Positions 24,023 through 35,624 are shown, numbered from the stretch's first letter. The stretch is DNA of 62,000 bases from Lingula anatina (GCF_001039355.2 NW_019775700.1:1-62000), one strand, 5' to 3'. The notes: a model not told the origin generated them from the sequence alone. Numbers and translations: made by a program.

Positions 24023-24181
24023 AGCCTTGTCCCTTGTTGGGTAATGGGCAGGTCGGAAGAATTGCATCATTGACATTAAGTGAATCAAAATAATCCTAGG
24101 ACCCAGATTGAGTCATCTAACAGATTTTAGCTTCTTTTAGGACTGGGCCCCATTTTTGTATTTATTTTATTTTATTTTATT

Positions 24182-24232
<51 letters not shown>

Positions 24233-27200
24233 TTGTGAAAATACTGAGTACTAAATTAGAACTGCTTTTTCAGTTTAACACAATCTCACTTTTCTGTATA
24301 ATCCAAAAGACACGCTGAGAAATAATTATCTCATTGGGGATTTTTGTTTTCTTTTTGGTTTAATCAAAGATGCTTCAATCTTGATCTCACTCTTCTTACA
24401 CTGCCCTGTGTCTTCTAACCCACCTCCACCTACGTCAGTGGACGAGAGATAAAACTACACACCATGTGTGTCATATTTACACACACTATGTGTGCTTCTA
24501 CACATTATATCTGCATTGGCATGGAACAGAACTAACTCAATTCAGATAGAATCTAATGAATCAAAACCTTAATTTTGATACCAATAGAATATTTTTAACT
24601 TTAAGAACCAAAAAAAAAAAGAAAAAAACTTTTTTACTTGACAGACTTCATTGCACAAAATGTTTGGAAATCATCCCTTCAAGACTCATGTTTTGTCAAG
24701 ATGTTAACAACAAATAACACATTCAGTTACCATTTGTCTATTGATATCATACCTTTTTACCTCCATGCCAATGTACACTGATATAATGTGATATAGTACT
24801 GTATTCAGTACTTCGCTCTGTGTTAACTATCTACATACACGGAGTCTGGTGGTGGTGGTTTATTATTTCTATTCTTTACTGGGATCTGCTTTAATATTTA
24901 TGCACATTTGCTGCTTCATATAACCACATGATATGTAAATACAATTTTTATGGTCTTATGCTTTATGTTTCTCTGCTAACATTTGATGTTACTGCTGTCA
25001 GAAAATGGGAATAGAAACGTCCATGTGTGATGCAATTCTTCTGATGTGCTACTTAATGTATTGTTTGTTATATTCCAAGTTGCCATGGAAACACTGCAGT
25101 TTGTCTCAAAGATTTTAATCAGGCCACAATGACATCTCTTGATACACCTACAGTGTTCAATTAGATGATAGAATGTACTGTTTTAACTCTAATTTTGTTA
25201 GAAAAGAAAACATTACAGATGCAATTCTTTCCAGTATTTTGTGGTGAATGTAATATTTTGAATTTTTGGACAGAAAAAGTGAGACTCAACTGGGTGTTAT
25301 TGACAGATTTACAAATAATCTTGAATAAGGTATTTGTTAATTAAGTGTATCATTAAAAACATTTTTTAAGTTAGTGAGAAATCTGTGTCCAGAAATAGTG
25401 TCACAACTAACACATTGCAACACGTTGTCACAACTAACACATTGCTACATTGAGCACCTTATCACATCTAACGCAATCTACTTCACATCCAAATACAATC
25501 AGCTTTGTTTGGCTGTGTCATAGTTAGCAATAAGAGTTTAACATTACAGGGTTCAACTGACATACAGCAGTGTTACATTTTATGTCAAAAAAAGCTCCAT
25601 TTTTCAATGATGAAAGTCTGGATTAGAAGTGTACCAGAAAAATTTTAAAAAGTGCATTTATATATTACTCTGCTATGCAATTACTTTCTATTTTCCTGGG
25701 GAAAATATTGATATATTAATACTCAAAAAGGGGAAAAAAACAGAAATTGAAGATATCATGAAGAAGTGAACTTTTTTTTATGGTAGCTCATTTTTTAGTA
25801 TCAAAAGTTTTTAATCTTTATTTTGTAGAAACTTCTCCTAGAACTGTTATACAAATCTAAAATATTTTCACTATTAACTTTAAATTATTTGAGGACGGTT
25901 AAGTTTAGAATCTCATTCTTTGTCTGGGCATTTATGTAATCAAAACCTTGCCTAACTGTGCTTTTAATTAATGATAATTCTATGCAAGATAATCTACTTG
26001 TTTTTCTTTGTCTTTGTAGCACTTAGAGCATATTATGAAAACAGTACTCCATGCATTGAGCAAAAATTTGAAAGTCAATGTTTTCAGTCACATTTTTGTA
26101 TCCCATTGTGTATGAAATTGTTAATAAGCTTCAAATGAAATCATTTCATTGAAATTAGGTCACAGGAAATGCCCACAGATAGGTAAATATACAAGTCGAA
26201 GTGATTTATATATTTTATAGACATTCTCCCTTCTTTTATGGGAAAACTTTCACATAATTTATTTCATCTATGTTGCGCTGTTGGTAAGCAGGATCAAGTG
26301 GTTGTCGTTTGCCAAGTTAAATGCTTTTCTTTTGGTACACCAACTTAAATTAGCAGAAAATGATTTTCTTGTGTTTGAAAGTGTCTATTGTAAACAAATT
26401 TTATATCTTAATGCTAAAAGAATGTTTCATTTGGAATAGTACCATAGAAATAGTATACCTTATGTATCAGAGAACTGGTAAAGAAGGCATGCTAACCTGT
26501 AGAACATGAAACTTTCTTTAAGTATTATCACAGAAACTCTGGTGTGTTTGACAGTTTTGAATGATGAAAAGCAACAGGGAATTTTGGTGCTATGTACAGA
26601 AGTTCTAACATGGGTAGAAGTGTCCATTTTGCATAATACTTTGGCTTTGTGAAATAGTATATTGTTGTATCAGTAGACCTTGGTAGTTTTGTATGGTTAC
26701 AGCTTTACCAATACCAAGTTAAAATTACCCCAACATAGTAAAATTGATATTGCTAAAAATTTTCTGAAAGGGAAGTAACAGTTTCATTGGAAACCACATC
26801 TTTTAAAATGTTTGTAGACCTAAAATGTTGTATTTAAAAATAGGATAAAAAATCCAGTTTTTGTGCCTGTTCTAAACTCAGTATAGACACCACTGGTAGT
26901 TATATGTTACTGTTATTACTAGTCAATTTGTTTTCTGTATTAAACATGCAATATTAAAGTAGTCCTTGTACTACCATTCTTCAGCATTGACTGATATTGT
27001 TATAGTTTGATAGTCCAGTTTTGTAAGAATTTATGGATTTGCAGACCTAAACTGACACTGGTGAGAATGACTGAACTTGTACAGCTATAAAAACTTCCAC
27101 TTTGTACTCTACAATCTTCCTGTTTGCACTCCAGAAGATAATTATTTATTTTTGAGATATGTGAAAATTTAGTGACGTTTCTTGCAGCAAAAGCGATCAA

Positions 27201-27277
27201 CTGATTACGGAATTTAAATGCAGGAGTACTTTCAGTGGTCCAAGCTGACTGGGATTTGGGAAATAAAAGAAAATAAA
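24023..27277 (+). other. PLOD: long 3' UTR of the lysyl hydroxylase gene
   Basis: AT-rich, no coding exon. It contains a (TTTTA)n/(TTTA)n tract at 24163-24234 and an inverted patch of the dispersed tgtgaca repeat at 25398-25480. The first paired canonical AATAAA signals are at 27262-27267 and 27272-27277, about 3.25 kb after the 20b stop. ATTAAA variants occur near 25351 and 26940-26950, so a shorter 3' UTR is also possible. Confidence 0.5.
24163..24234. repeat. (TTTTA)n(TTTA)n microsatellite
   Basis: A few ttttat units followed by an unbroken run of about thirteen ttta units, in the PLOD 3' UTR. Confidence 0.9.
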
Positions 27278-27631
27278 ATGTTTACCTCTTTTGTATTTTT
27301 AAAGATACTTTTTTATGTGTATGTTTTATATCAGAGACATTGGCATTAACATGGGGACATCTACTCCTGTTAAAAGCATCTGCTCGGGAATTAATCCATC
27401 GCACATCTTCCACCGGATGTCAACTGTTATGTTTCTCTTACTTCCATTGGCAGTCCACACTCAAAGGTGAAAAATAACAGTCAATGCCGATCTTTATCTT
27501 CAAACCAAATGCCACTCTATTTCAATAATTTTATTGTAAAACGTCTTCTGATAACCATACATTATTTCCACTTATTATTTCCACTTCTCAGTAGGCCGTA
27601 AAAATTTGTTAAATACTACACTGGTTTTACA

Positions 27632-27637
27632 TTTATT
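27632..27637 (-). terminator. candidate poly(A) signal of the sulfotransferase gene
   Basis: AATAAA on the minus strand, about 330 bases after the TAG at 27966. The + strand PLOD signals at 27262-27277 lie about 360 bp away, so the two genes converge tail to tail. Confidence 0.5.
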
Positions 27638-27750
27638 CACAATTTTTTCTACTCAAACTATCCCTCGACGTATACACATTGGATAAAAACACGTGACAAA
27701 TCCCAATTTTGACTGCAAGAGCTGGTAGATTTAGCTGGCAGAGAGCAATG

Positions 27751-27942
27751 TGACGTCAGATCCCTAGCACAAATTGACATCGTACGCTAATGGGTGTACG
27801 ACGTCACAAAAGTTTACATTGTCTTAGAACGTGCGCTAGTCTATATAAAGTGAAACGGGGAAGGGAAAATAGATCAAGAAACTGGACAAGGTTTGGAGAC
27901 AGTACTATTGCGAACAGCTTAAGAGCACAGATAGTGACGTCA
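27751..27942 (+). promoter_or_regulatory. CRE cluster with TATA box facing the sulfotransferase 3' end
   Basis: Perfect TGACGTCA palindromes at 27751-27758 and 27935-27942 and a third core (CGACGTCA) at 27799-27806 flank a good TATA box (TATATAAA, 27842-27849). This looks like a + strand promoter lying in the sulfotransferase 3' UTR. No convincing + strand coding exon follows, so an antisense or non-coding transcript would be the prediction. Confidence 0.35.
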
Positions 27943-27965
27943 CAGATTCAGTCTAGGCGGCGCCA

Positions 27966-29743
27966 CTATGCCGCAGGTGGATTTGGCGCCGCGCCAGCAG
28001 CAGGTGCCGCCGGCGCACCTGCCGGATTTTGAATTGGTATCGAGGCCGCCCTCTTCCTTATGGCTGCCGGGTCTTCCCATATACAGTTCACGGATTTAAT
28101 ATCAAATGGAGCGTATCCAAATAAATCGAAATCTAGAGAATAAAGTTCATTTAAGGCTTCGAGTTGATTGCAAGTAATGTTCTGTGAAAACCAGATAGGA
28201 ACCTCGCTGGCAGTGCGCCTTTTTAAATCATCAGGGTAAACTATGCGCTGCTTGACGCCAAGTTTTCTTGTGATAAAAGCGATGTCGCGGTCCATGGTCT
28301 CGGCTTGACCAATCACGTCAAAGTGGGCGGTGCAAGGCCAGCACTGCCTCCACATGGGCAGCCAATGAGCGTCCAAATTGTGGTTGATTTGCCACTCCCC
28401 CCTGCGCGTGCGGATGTCGTGATCAATGACGTATTGTACGAAGGTCGGGAAAGGTAATTTGATCGGCTCCGTGATCATTTTGATATTTTTAGGGGGTGGT
28501 TCCCATCCGTACCTCTCACAAATCTGACGATACAAGTTCACAGTGTTTACTTTCATGCTGAAATCTTCGTAACCACTGGCAACAAACAACATTTTATAAA
28601 ACGACAGGAGCCGCTCAAACGGGTGCCTGGCTATGATCATGCGCGTGTAATTGCTTAGAATTCTCGCTGCTTCCTCGTCGGTTTTTTCAGTGAGTCTGGA
28701 GAACTCAACCTTGGTGTTCTTCCAGGTTTGATCAGGGCTCATGTCCTGAAGGTCGATGACGTCCTTCTTAGCTGCCTCGGTATCGTTCTTCAGCGCATGT
28801 GCTAAAAGAAATGTCCGCTTCACATTTGTGGAGCCAGCCTTAGGGATTTGGCAGTAAAGAACGTTGAAGACGTCGTCGACTACGAACTGGATGGGCAAAA
28901 TCAATCCTTCCGGTTCTCGCAGTTTTGACATTAGCTTGGATGTTCCTTCAGCCAAACCTTGCATCTCGCACACTTTCTCCATCCTCCGGACCCGACGTGC
29001 GTTAGCGGCCGCTCCTTGGGCTATCTCGTCTGAAATCAATATAATAAATTACAATAAGTAAATTTCCCTAATGAAAAAAAAAATTATGAGAATTTTAAGC
29101 TCTGCTCTTTGTTATGTCTTTGTAAACAAAATTAGAATATTTCGCTATGAAATGGTTGTGAAAGTTTTGAATTGAAATTGATCTAGGATGTTTGCATTTA
29201 AATTGCAGTAGTTGTAATAAAACATTGGACTTTAAAGAACATATGCAGTAGCTGGTCATGGGGAAATCTGGGGAAATGGCAAGGACTTTGGTTCGAATCA
29301 AAGGAAATCCAAAATCAGATCTCGAAGAAGCGTGACTTAACAGCGTTCTGATTGAAGGAAGAGGACGAAGTTGACATATAGTGGCAATTAAAGTGATATG
29401 CAAGGATGGAAGCAGGGGTCACGTTGGATTAAGTCACGTCTTAAATGCTCCAGATTTATATTGTAGCACTAGAATATGCCAATTCACGCCAAAAATAAAT
29501 AAATAAATAAATAAAGCCATCTTTACCTTAAAGCACTCACACCCCCCATACTTACCCTCTCCCACCCATACAATGAGAAAACAAGGCCAGTAACGTGATG
29601 AACATCCCGCCATACTTACCCTCTCCCCCCATACTATGAGAAAACAAGGCCAGTAACGTGATGAAGAGGACAGACACGGCCAGGATCCGCACAAGGTAAC
29701 GAACTCCTGGTGGTATACGGCGGAATATCGATTTCACACGCAT
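27966..29743 (-). CDS. Carbohydrate sulfotransferase (HNK-1/chondroitin/dermatan type, sulfotransferase family 2)
   Basis: Golgi type II membrane enzyme transferring sulfate from PAPS to glycan sugars. Coding exons on the minus strand: 29743-29620 (41 codons + 1) and 29029-27966, joined by an intron with gtaagt donor and tttcag acceptor; phases agree, giving 395 aa. Residues 16-35 form a signal anchor after a basic N-terminus. The 5'-phosphosulfate site is IPKAGSTN (103-110) and the 3'-phosphate site is ARHPFERLLSFY (175-186). Also seen: NHNLDAHWLPM, CWPC, FDVIGQAETM and a final LYSLDFDLFGY, all typical of the CHST8-14 group. The exact sugar specificity cannot be read. The C-terminus has an unusual Ala/Pro/Gly-rich tail of about 20 residues. 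The frame upstream of the large exon has no ATG, which supports the splice. Confidence 0.9.
29551..29664 (-). repeat. 64-bp-period tandem duplication containing the sulfotransferase exon 1 donor
   Basis: The segment cttaccctctcc...aacaaggccagtaacgtgatgaa occurs at 29551 and again at 29615. Each copy has a gtaagt donor on the minus strand and the coding stretch FITLLALFSH. The copy nearer the ATG (donor base 29619) leaves phase 1, which fits the next exon. The other (29555) leaves phase 2 and would frameshift. Confidence 0.8.
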
Positions 29744-32395
29744 TCTGAAAAATGAAAAGAATAAAAAGAGTAAGATTTAAGATTATGGCAATGACAACAT
29801 TTTTGGTTGAAACGTTGAAGGCATTCCGAAAGAAAATGAAAAAGGTTATCATAAAGGATGAAAGTGGAGACGGGCACAAGGTGACACATATACCAGTACA
29901 TTTAGCACACAAGGAACCAAACAAATCGGCAAATGAATTTTATGTAAAAAAAAAATAAAATTTTTATTTGGATGTAAATTTAAGTGAAATGAATACCCAG
30001 GAATCTGAAAGAAACGTGGATCGTTACAGACGGAGTTTCAAGACCGGTGAGACAGGAATGGTAGTCCTAGGAATGGAAGTCCGGGTTCCCATATGAATAG
30101 TAGAGGGTAGGGTTATTTGGGAGTATTGGGATTAGTATATGGGACGAATGCCGCTTATACAAAGTACCGGGAACGGACTACATTTATAGCGGAGGACCAT
30201 TTCTGTCACACCGGCTTAACTTATATATTTTAACGAAGTGTTTTTGTCCACTTTTTGATTAACAGTTGAAAGTTCCCACTTGGCAGACGGGGCGTCATAC
30301 CAGCCTCTCTTAAAATAGAGCTGTATATCATTTATCAAAACAATTTAATAAAAGGTGTATGAAAAGTAGATATACTCATAAATTATTTGATCAGTTAATT
30401 TATCACGTATTTCTGACTGCACAATTCTGATAATTAACCAGGAACACAGCTGAACACAGTTAAAACATCTCCACATGCACAGCAAGACAGCCAAACTTTG
30501 TACATTTATAAATAATAATCAACAAGATACGTTGTGAAGGCGGGTTACCTCTGGCTTTGTAAATACGATGTCTTGCTTTTAGACAAAATTACAGAAAATG
30601 CCATGATACTACATTTTTATGCAATAATTTACGAACAGAAAAATCCCCTCTACAGATGATATTAAAGTCGTTTTAAAAGCCTTTAAATGACCAACAATAT
30701 TAAACGATCGATATGATTAAAATTGAATGAGGACGCATTAACGTCAGCTTTCATACATGTGTAGCATTAGCCGCGGCAAATGAAAGCTACATATTTAACT
30801 GATAATTAAGTCACTCATACCAAATGGTTACGGCATCTATTGAAAATTCCGTCCTATCATATTGGCAAAGTCAAAGGGGGTGGTGTGTTGATTTGACGCG
30901 TTCCCTTCTCTTTTAGTTTCTGTGACCATGACTGTTATAATAATAAATAACGCACTCTGGACCTGTCTATTAAATGCACGTTGGCAAAAATAAAAACATT
31001 TAAAAGTTACAATTCATATGATTATTCCCCAAACCATACCATATTACTAAAATCTTGACGTCACCAGCAATAATTTCCAACTTACCCACCATTACTGTAT
31101 AGTTCCTGACATAGAAATATTTAATAAATATGCGGTCTTCCGACCTCCTTTTTCTTTAGTGCACGCGTAACATGCATGGCATCCATGTATTCTTGCAATA
31201 ATGCTGCATTTTTAGTGGGGGTGGTGATCTTTGTTTAAACATTTAGGCCTAAACGCCTTTAATATGTACTCTTCTGCTGACGTAAAAGAATATATTATAA
31301 AATTTTGGATAACAAAATACCAGCGCGACTCCATTTTAACTCACCTCTTTTTGGCTATTAATACGTTTTACCNCAATAATGCTGCTTTTTAGTGGGGGTG
31401 GTGATCTTTGTTTAAACATTTAGGCCTAAACGCCTTTAATATGTACTCTTCTGCTGACGTAAAAGATTATATTATAAAATTTTGGATAACAAAATACCAG
31501 CGCGACTCCATTTTAACTCACCTCTTTTTGGCTATTAATACGTTTTACATGGATTGATCATTGGGACCTTAAACTTGATTTGATCAACAGCACAGCGATT
31601 CACAAAAAAAAATCGAATTATACTAAACTGACTAGATACGTATTAACGATGTCAAGATGACTGAGTTTTACTTGACAAATATGAACGACTTTTCTGCTCA
31701 ATCATAATATGATAGACCCAGGTTGCAAAGCGGAATTGTGGAATTCATTTAACTATAAACGTTAGATTTATCAGTGTCTAGGTATCCATTCTATTATCTT
31801 ATTTAAATACAAGTGAAAATGCTTTTTATGATACTCCAAAAATTGTATAAAATTTCAGGCTACTAGTTTTATTTATGATTCCCTTACCGCGTCGTGATAG
31901 CAACTGTCTGCCTGTCAAACGGACTGTAAATGCCCATGCTATATTAAGGTATTATTTAAGGCTATTTTCACCGCTACATATGTGCCGATAAATGACTTTA
32001 AAACTAAATTTTAAGTGCAAAATGGTGTAAAAAATCAGGTATCATATTTTGTATGGACAGTTATTTCAACTCCTTCAAAGAAAACATATTTTTAGAGGTA
32101 CGCAATTCCTAAAAACGCATTTGAAAAGGCCAATTCTAGTCCAAACCTTTTCGAAGAGTACCCTTTCTTGTCTTCAGTAATTTACCTCTGTTTACTTGGG
32201 CATTTCTCGACATCAAAAGCGTCAGATAAAGCTTCCGAATGGAGCGCACCATGTAACAGAATGTTGCCACGTGTCGCTCGGTAACGGCCCACGTTCATTT
32301 TTTTCTATCGCGACGCAGTACCCACCACGCCTTGGGTTAATCCACCGCGGACAAGAAACGACCCTGAACTGAATCTCTAGAATCACCCTGCTTAC
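29744..32395 (-). other. intron upstream of the sulfotransferase ATG exon
   Basis: A good acceptor (cttttcatttttcag) ends one base before the ATG at 29743, so an upstream exon is expected. The stretch is otherwise AT-rich and non-coding. It holds a single N at 31373 flanked by two copies of one ~176-bp segment. Confidence 0.5.
31196..31548. repeat. 176-bp segment repeated on both sides of a single N (assembly join)
   Basis: 31196-31372 and 31374-31548 are nearly identical (for example aaaagaat versus aaaagatt, and one short indel) and are separated only by N at 31373. Best read as an unmerged overlap of two contigs, not a genomic repeat. Confidence 0.85.
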
Positions 32396-32482
32396 CTCAT
32401 ACAGCGGGATGAAGGCGGCCAAAACGACAGCGACCTGTATGGAAGAAGACGACTGAAGACAGCGGATTACCTTCAGCAGCAT
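32396..32482 (-). other. probable leader exon of the sulfotransferase gene
   Basis: ATG at 32482 opens a 29-codon frame (MLLKVIRCLQSSSSIQVAVV...) ending at a consensus donor (GAG|gtaagc, last exon base 32396). Joined to the acceptor before 29744, this frame meets a stop, so it would be a 5' UTR exon with an overlapping upstream ORF. A second donor 7 bases earlier (gtatga, last exon base 32403) would put the same ATG in frame with the sulfotransferase. Assignment to this gene rests on strand, order and the acceptor at 29744. Confidence 0.45.
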
Positions 32483-32592
32483 CCAATGTCACTGCTTGTT
32501 ACAACGCCAAACTTTCAACCAGTATGAGTTTAAATTATTCAGCGCGGCGAACGCTTACTACAGCGAAACAGCGCGCGGCGTTCTGATTGGCC
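32483..32592 (-). promoter_or_regulatory. putative promoter of the minus-strand sulfotransferase gene
   Basis: A CCAAT box on the minus strand (ggccaatcag, 32592-32583) lies about 100 bases upstream of the ATG at 32482 in a CpG-rich patch (gccgcgcgctgtttcgc, gttcgccgcgctg). CpG density is clearly above the surroundings from about 32220 to 32600. Confidence 0.5.
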
Positions 32593-33438
32593 GTTAATAC
32601 TTGACTTTTGAAATATTTAGCTCGTTGACGCTGCTGAATATTTGTAGCTTCAGAGCTGTCGACATGTGTTTCAGTGGTAGATGAACATACTGCCGTGCAC
32701 ATGACTTAATTTGATACCCGTATAGACGGAGGTACTGGTATACACTTGAAAAAGAGGTACAATGGTTTGAAATTTTATGCCGACGTGTCAAAATTACCTG
32801 CTTAAATCAAACAATTTCTGTTTTCCTGCAGAGGTGCGGCTGGTACAGACAAGAAGTCCAATCTAAACGTATATTAGACCAGGAATTTTATGCAATTACC
32901 TATTTCACTCCTCGAAAACGCCCTTTTAAAGTGACAGTAGGCTACAAATGCCCGCCGACCGCAAACTGCGACGAGCACATGTAGGTTTTAGTTGTTATTG
33001 TAGAATACCGACTTTAAAACCGTATGTTCTGTAAATCAGAATTCATACTATGGCTATATGCCATCAATTGGCCTTTTCTTAAATCATATGAAAATGATAA
33101 TACTTAAAGGAAATTAAAAACAACAAGACAGCAAAGCTGGAAAAAAGTCACTCACTTTACCATAAAAGGCACTCAACAAATTTGAAGTAAAACAAAATCA
33201 CAGTTTGACACTACGGGGCGAACGTCACCAAAATACTGCAAAATAAAATGCAAAGAAAAAACATAACTTTTTTTAAAATTATCCGATCGCGCCGATTTCA
33301 GAAAGGATTTCTGAAAGAAACAAAACCCATTATAAAACAAAAGTGGGGATTGGCAGTTTATATTTACATTGATAGATCATAAAAATAATTTAATTTATTC
33401 GGACAATTAACCCTTTACAGCGGCAGTTATAGGGTGAG

Positions 33439-33467
33439 TTTTTTTTCAAGCAGAAGACGGCATACGA
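33439..33467 (+). other. Illumina P7 adapter match embedded in the assembly
   Basis: Bases 33447-33467 read CAAGCAGAAGACGGCATACG followed by A, 21 of 21 bases of the P7 flow-cell oligonucleotide, and the next three (TAT) match two of its last three (GAT). Eight T precede it, as in the T-tailed grafting oligo. This is almost certainly sequencing-library contamination. Confidence 0.85.
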
Positions 33468-34149
33468 TATGTACAATGGTCAGAATATAATGCGATACAT
33501 TCAATGTCTTTGTATAAAAACTCTTTTATAAACTGTTCTCATTTATTATATTGCTTGAAAGTGAGTTTCATCGTAAATCGAGTGCCATTACTCATACCTT
33601 TAAAGGTTTACTGTGCTTGCTTGAAAATATCCCCACTTCCCAAAGTCTGCCTACATTATTGAATTCTGCAAAGCTACAAATCTTTCCAAATTCAGATCTT
33701 AAACGCAATAAACCATTTAAATAAAAGTACGTTGCGTCAAAAGATCCCAATGGATTGTACTGGAAAGCATGGCTGTTCTTAGAATCTAAATGACTGGCCA
33801 GTCATTAAGAATTGAACTATAAAATTGTAAATGGAGTTAAACATAGAATCCAAGTGCAGAGAATGTTCGAGCAATAATTCGCGAGTAGGAGAAAAGTTGT
33901 TTTTTTTTCGAGGAAAAGTCAAAAAGTCATAATGATGAGTAAACTACCAATATATAATTTCAAGTGACGAAATTTGACTTAGATCTAGACAAAATTTTTA
34001 AATAAATATCGTTTAATTATTAAAAAGATGCCTTTCTTTCAATATTATTTTAATGTTCATTTCTCTAAGACTTTTTAGTTCTACCGGCCCAAAAGTGAAA
34101 CTGAATATTTCTCTTCAATATCAATAGATGGCGCAACAGACTATATCGG

Positions 34150-34334
34150 GACTTGTCTCGTCTTGGTTCCATTTGATTGGCTCTCATTGGCCAATCAGTG
34201 GCCGAGATTCCGCTGGAACAACATGGCGGCAAGAAAAAAGGGAATCGATCGATAAAGCGATTCCATTCTCGTTTGGAGTTCATGTATTCGGAAGAGAGAC
34301 TGAGATATAGACTTGGCTTTTTGTGAATAATCAG
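34150..34334 (+). promoter_or_regulatory. putative + strand promoter and non-coding leader exon
   Basis: attggccaatcag (34187-34198) with an inverted gattgg at 34175 gives CCAAT boxes on both strands. The leader carries ATGGCGGCAAG (ATG near 34222), which stops after 10 codons, and ends at a good donor (aatcag|gtaagc, last exon base 34334). No gene other than KCNAB follows on this strand, so it may be a distal KCNAB 5' UTR exon. Confidence 0.4.
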
Positions 34335-34349
34335 GTAAGCAGAATCAGT

Positions 34350-34398
34350 CTCTCTCTCTCTCCCTCTTTCTCTCTCTCTCTCTCTCTTTCTCTCTCTC
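34350..34398. repeat. (CT)n-rich tract
   Basis: Interrupted CT repeat just downstream of the leader-exon donor at 34334. The long Arg/Glu frame on the opposite strand is an artefact of this tract. Confidence 0.85.
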
Positions 34399-35438
34399 AT
34401 TTACACAGTCGCACTCACACGTCTACATGCACACACACAGGCAGTGACACACAACGCACACTCTTTAAAACATTACAGTGATAATTGCATTGCTCTTTAT
34501 GTTATTATCCTAATATTTTCCTAATATCCAATTTAATAAAATAGCAAATGGAATTGTTGTCCGTTCGTTCAGAAGCGTAATGTAGCCTTCGTAGAAAAGG
34601 GTCGAGGGAAGTGATGGGGGGAAGTGGCAGTGACAGTGTTATGACACGCTCGTGTGTTCATGTTACGACAAGCAAGAGAAAGAAACATGGGGGCGAATTC
34701 AGGCGTTGCATGTGGCTGAATTTAGCCAAGGGTTCAATGTACTGTAAGTTGAGGTACAGGTATTCCTGGCACTTATCCCGTCAGAAAGAAGTAAACCAAA
34801 GGTGTATCTTTTACTGACATTTGCTCGGGTTCACTTGTCAGTTCAACTTGAAGGAATGGGGAAAATAAACTGCAACAACTGTTTCCTCATTTGAACCACT
34901 CGGCTGGTACAGAAACCACCCTGGCAAATGCAAGTGTAGACTTTGCAGAAAAGGAAGCAATTCACTACCATTTTCTAATTGTGTAGTTGATGTTATCTGT
35001 GTGTGTGTATGTTTGTGTGTGTTTGTGTGTGCGTGCACGCATGTATGTGTGTGTTTGAGAGGAGATGAAGATGGAGGAGGGGCAATCTGCATCCCCCTTC
35101 ACTGCGCAAAAGAGGTTGCATTTTGGCGAATTTTGTACTGCTGAGTACAGGGACTATTCAGTGATTGGTTGCAATGTGCATTCCCTCTTTATTCTAAGGA
35201 TCATGCAGCTGAATGGCCTAATGTTTTTTACCCTTCCCCCCCCCCAAAAAAAAAAAAAAAATCAAAAAAGCAGATTCTCCAATAAATTAGTACCACTCTG
35301 TATCTGTTCTGGCAGCTAGTGCCAGCGGGAGAATGGTGTCAAGTGTTGTGAAATAGCACCCCAGGCAGCCAAACATAATTACAATCAGCACTCTGAGCTG
35401 GTAATGCACTGATGCAAAATTCAATATCTCATAAGACA

Positions 35439-35624
35439 GCATTCAGATTCACACATTGTACTAGCTGGGTCGATCCAACTCTGTGGAGGGATTTCTGGCT
35501 AAAGTGCCACCAATGGAATTGGCTACAGTAATTGTCTGATAGGCCTCCTTAGCAACTAGGCTGTAATTAACTATTGTGTGCTGATTAAGCCGACTCCACT
35601 GATTGCACTTTTGAATCTGAATGC
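35439..35624. mobile_element. foldback (MITE-like) element, copy 5
   Basis: Ends in GCATTCAGATTC and its inverse GAATCTGAATGC. The left arm includes gtactagctgggtcgatccaa and the right arm gattgcacttt. It is a shortened relative of the element at 49246-49475. Confidence 0.6.

Noticed and set aside
28864-29061. + strand frame opposite the sulfotransferase
   Set aside because: Shadow of the well-supported minus-strand exon.
29285-29305. tRNA-like B box (ggttcgaatc) with a short complementary stem
   Set aside because: No A box, anticodon arm or acceptor stem can be drawn around it on either strand; it lies in the sulfotransferase intron.
34065-34400. Minus-strand frame with Arg/Glu repeats
   Set aside because: Direct product of the CT microsatellite at 34350-34398.
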